A stretch of DNA of 64,000 bases, taken from positions 372,001-436,000 of the forward strand of contig NZ_AQGV01000012.1 in the NCBI RefSeq assembly GCF_014858725.1. Reading direction: 5' to 3'. Positions 62,751 through 64,000 of the stretch are shown piece after piece (position 1 is the stretch's first letter; each line of letters begins with the position of its first letter). The position numbers were made by a program, and so were the translations under genes. The notes under the pieces were generated by a model. The model was given only the letters and a program-made list of their open reading frames with translations. It made no database searches and was not told where the DNA came from. The stretch is from Pseudoalteromonas aurantia 208. Lineage in GTDB: Bacteria > Pseudomonadota > Gammaproteobacteria > Enterobacterales > Alteromonadaceae.

Positions 62751-63825
62751 AATAGTAAAACAGTGGTATCAAAACAAATTTTCAGATCCACATTCAGTGA
62801 CACTGTTACTGATGCTTATTACATTAGCAATGCTACTTTACTTCTTTGGTCCGTTTGTTGTACCTGTACTCGTAGCCTTAGTGATCGCGTATTTGCTAGA
62901 TTGGCCGACTGCGCATGTTCAAGCGGTAGTTCATAATAGGGTACTGGCGACAACTCTAATCATGTTATTGTTTGTTGGAGTGGTACTTGCCTTGTTGCTG
63001 GGTATTGTTCCTGTGCTGTGGCAGCAACTGAGCAACCTATTGCAAGAAAGCCCGCACATGATTGAAAAGGGCAAGTATTTTTTACTTCATTTGCCAGATG
63101 ATTACCCCAACTTGATAACAACTCAACAAGTGCAGTCGTTTGTAACGACATTTGAGTCTAAAGTTATTGAACTAGGGCAAGTCGTTGTCTCTGCATCATT
63201 GACATCTTTAAAGGACGTCGTAGCCTGGCTAATTTATTTAGTCCTTGTACCATTATTAGTATTTTTCATGCTAAAAGATAAAGTCACGTTAACAGATGGT
63301 ATTGCTCGCTTGGTCCCGAAAGATAGACGTTTGATCATTCAGGTTTGGCATGAAATGGATCACCAAATCATGAACTATATCCGTGGGAAAGTATTCGAGA
63401 TCATCATTATTGGTAGTACTACATTTATTGCTTTTTATATTTTAGATTTACGTTATGCAGCATTGCTTGGTGCGCTTGTTGGTTTATCAGTATTAATTCC
63501 ATTTATTGGTGCGGCACTTGTCACAATTCCAGTTGCGGCGGTTGCTTTATTTCAATTTGGTGTTGATACGCAGTTTTGGACTGTGCTCATTGTCTATGGG
63601 GTGATTCAAGCGTTAGACGGCAATGTATTAGTACCACTTTTGTTTTCAGAAGCGGTTGACCTCAACCCAGTATACATTATTGTTGCTGTGCTATTTTTTG
63701 GTGGGATATGGGGTTTTTGGGGGGTGTTTTTTGCAATTCCTCTCGCTTCTTTAGTTAAAGCACTGTTCAATGCTTGGTCAACTCAATGGCAAGAACCGGA
63801 AAAGCCTTTACTGAAAGAAAGCTAA
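62743..63825 (+). CDS. perM: AI-2E family transporter PerM
   Basis: The 360-residue product is a polytopic membrane protein of the AI-2E/PerM family, with about eight membrane segments and the conserved LVPLLVFFMLKDK and GALVGLSVLIPFIGA motifs. E. coli PerM is placed beside bepA (yfgC), and here the same two genes are divergent neighbours. The transported substrate is uncertain. Some family members export AI-2 or act as Na+/H+ antiporters. It overlaps the TusA-like gene by eight bases. Confidence 0.88.
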   Translation: MFEIVKQWYQNKFSDPHSVTLLLMLITLAMLLYFFGPFVVPVLVALVIAYLLDWPTAHVQAVVHNRVLATTLIMLLFVGVVLALLLGIVPVLWQQLSNLLQESPHMIEKGKYFLLHLPDDYPNLITTQQVQSFVTTFESKVIELGQVVVSASLTSLKDVVAWLIYLVLVPLLVFFMLKDKVTLTDGIARLVPKDRRLIIQVWHEMDHQIMNYIRGKVFEIIIIGSTTFIAFYILDLRYAALLGALVGLSVLIPFIGAALVTIPVAAVALFQFGVDTQFWTVLIVYGVIQALDGNVLVPLLFSEAVDLNPVYIIVAVLFFGGIWGFWGVFFAIPLASLVKALFNAWSTQWQEPEKPLLKES

Positions 63826-64000
63826 TATAAGTTATTATTTTGTGAATGTCGTAGCAAAAATTAGCTATTATGCGCTTTTCCCCCAATGCTTTGAAGAATA
63901 ACAAGTACAGGGATGAAAGCCGCTCTGATATTCCTATTAAGCTTCTTAAGCTAACGTGTTTTTGTGAAAAGTATTAAATAAAGGCAGCTAATATAAGTTG
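63826..64000. other. Right-edge non-coding stretch with a 14-base direct repeat
   Basis: The last 175 bases hold no gene I can support. AGCTAATATAAGTT occurs at 63820-63833 (over the perM stop) and again at 63986-63999, 166 bases apart. A 13-codon frame at 63914-63955 is too short to interpret. The next gene lies beyond the window. Confidence 0.5.

Noticed and set aside
63914-63955. Thirteen-codon hydrophobic ORF after perM
   Set aside because: Too short, no properly spaced ribosome binding site and no downstream gene in view to make it a leader peptide.

Overview
This window looks like chromosomal DNA from a marine gammaproteobacterium of the Alteromonadales, most like Pseudoalteromonas. 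The grounds are AT-rich coding sequence, one unbroken fli-flh-che block ending in the ParC/ParP polar-array genes and cheW, a System I cytochrome c maturation operon straight after it, and housekeeping neighbourhoods typical of the group (yhbY/rlmE-ftsH-folP-glmM-tpiA-secG-tRNA-Leu; gcvR-bcp; perM/bepA/arsC). The genus is inferred from gene order and protein character, not from a database search. I see no insertion sequence, prophage, integron, CRISPR array or rRNA operon.

Positions 1-20,900 hold motility and chemotaxis. The tail of a probable fliK is followed by fliL-M-N-O-P-Q-R-flhB (C-ring, export gate). A well-spaced sigma-54-type promoter then precedes flhA-flhF-flhG-fliA (export gate, polar placement and number control, sigma-28). 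Next come cheY-cheZ-cheA-cheB, parC, parP, cheW and a DUF2802 gene. Convergent to these lie a small FhlB-like gene, matching only the cleaved C-terminal part of FlhB, and a large second FliK-like gene that contains a nine-base C tract on its coding strand. CheA carries three copies of a short acidic motif in the linker where a ParP-binding region would be expected.

Positions 20,900-28,700 hold ccmABCDEFGHI, tightly overlapped, with mlaA joined to its end with no gap. Positions 28,700-39,400 are more accessory: an orphan small gene, a CPA2 cation/proton antiporter, spo0M, an ElaA-type acetyltransferase, an NSS sodium symporter, a four-gene mipA-DUF3019-response regulator-histidine kinase operon with a direct repeat at its promoter, an unrecognised lipoprotein and a serine hydrolase of the beta-lactamase fold.

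Positions 39,400-46,100 are core housekeeping genes ending in tRNA-Leu(GAG). Positions 46,100-51,700 hold helD, then a FIST-domain sensor paired with a PAS/GGDEF/EAL enzyme (a candidate NosP-type c-di-GMP module), and a lone PspB-like peptide. Positions 51,700-64,000 hold divergent queC/queE, gcvR-bcp, bamC without dapA, a YjiH-type membrane protein, DUF2897, a membrane-anchored ankyrin-type protein, the arsC-wrbA-DUF2069 run, bepA with an unrecognised upstream partner, and a TusA-like gene overlapping perM.

The best leads for something undescribed are the mipA-DUF3019 two-component operon, the FIST/GGDEF-EAL pair, the FhlB-like/FliK-like pair with its homopolymer tract, the CheA linker repeats, the ankyrin-type membrane protein and the gene coupled to bepA. 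Most of the rest is well-known core biology.
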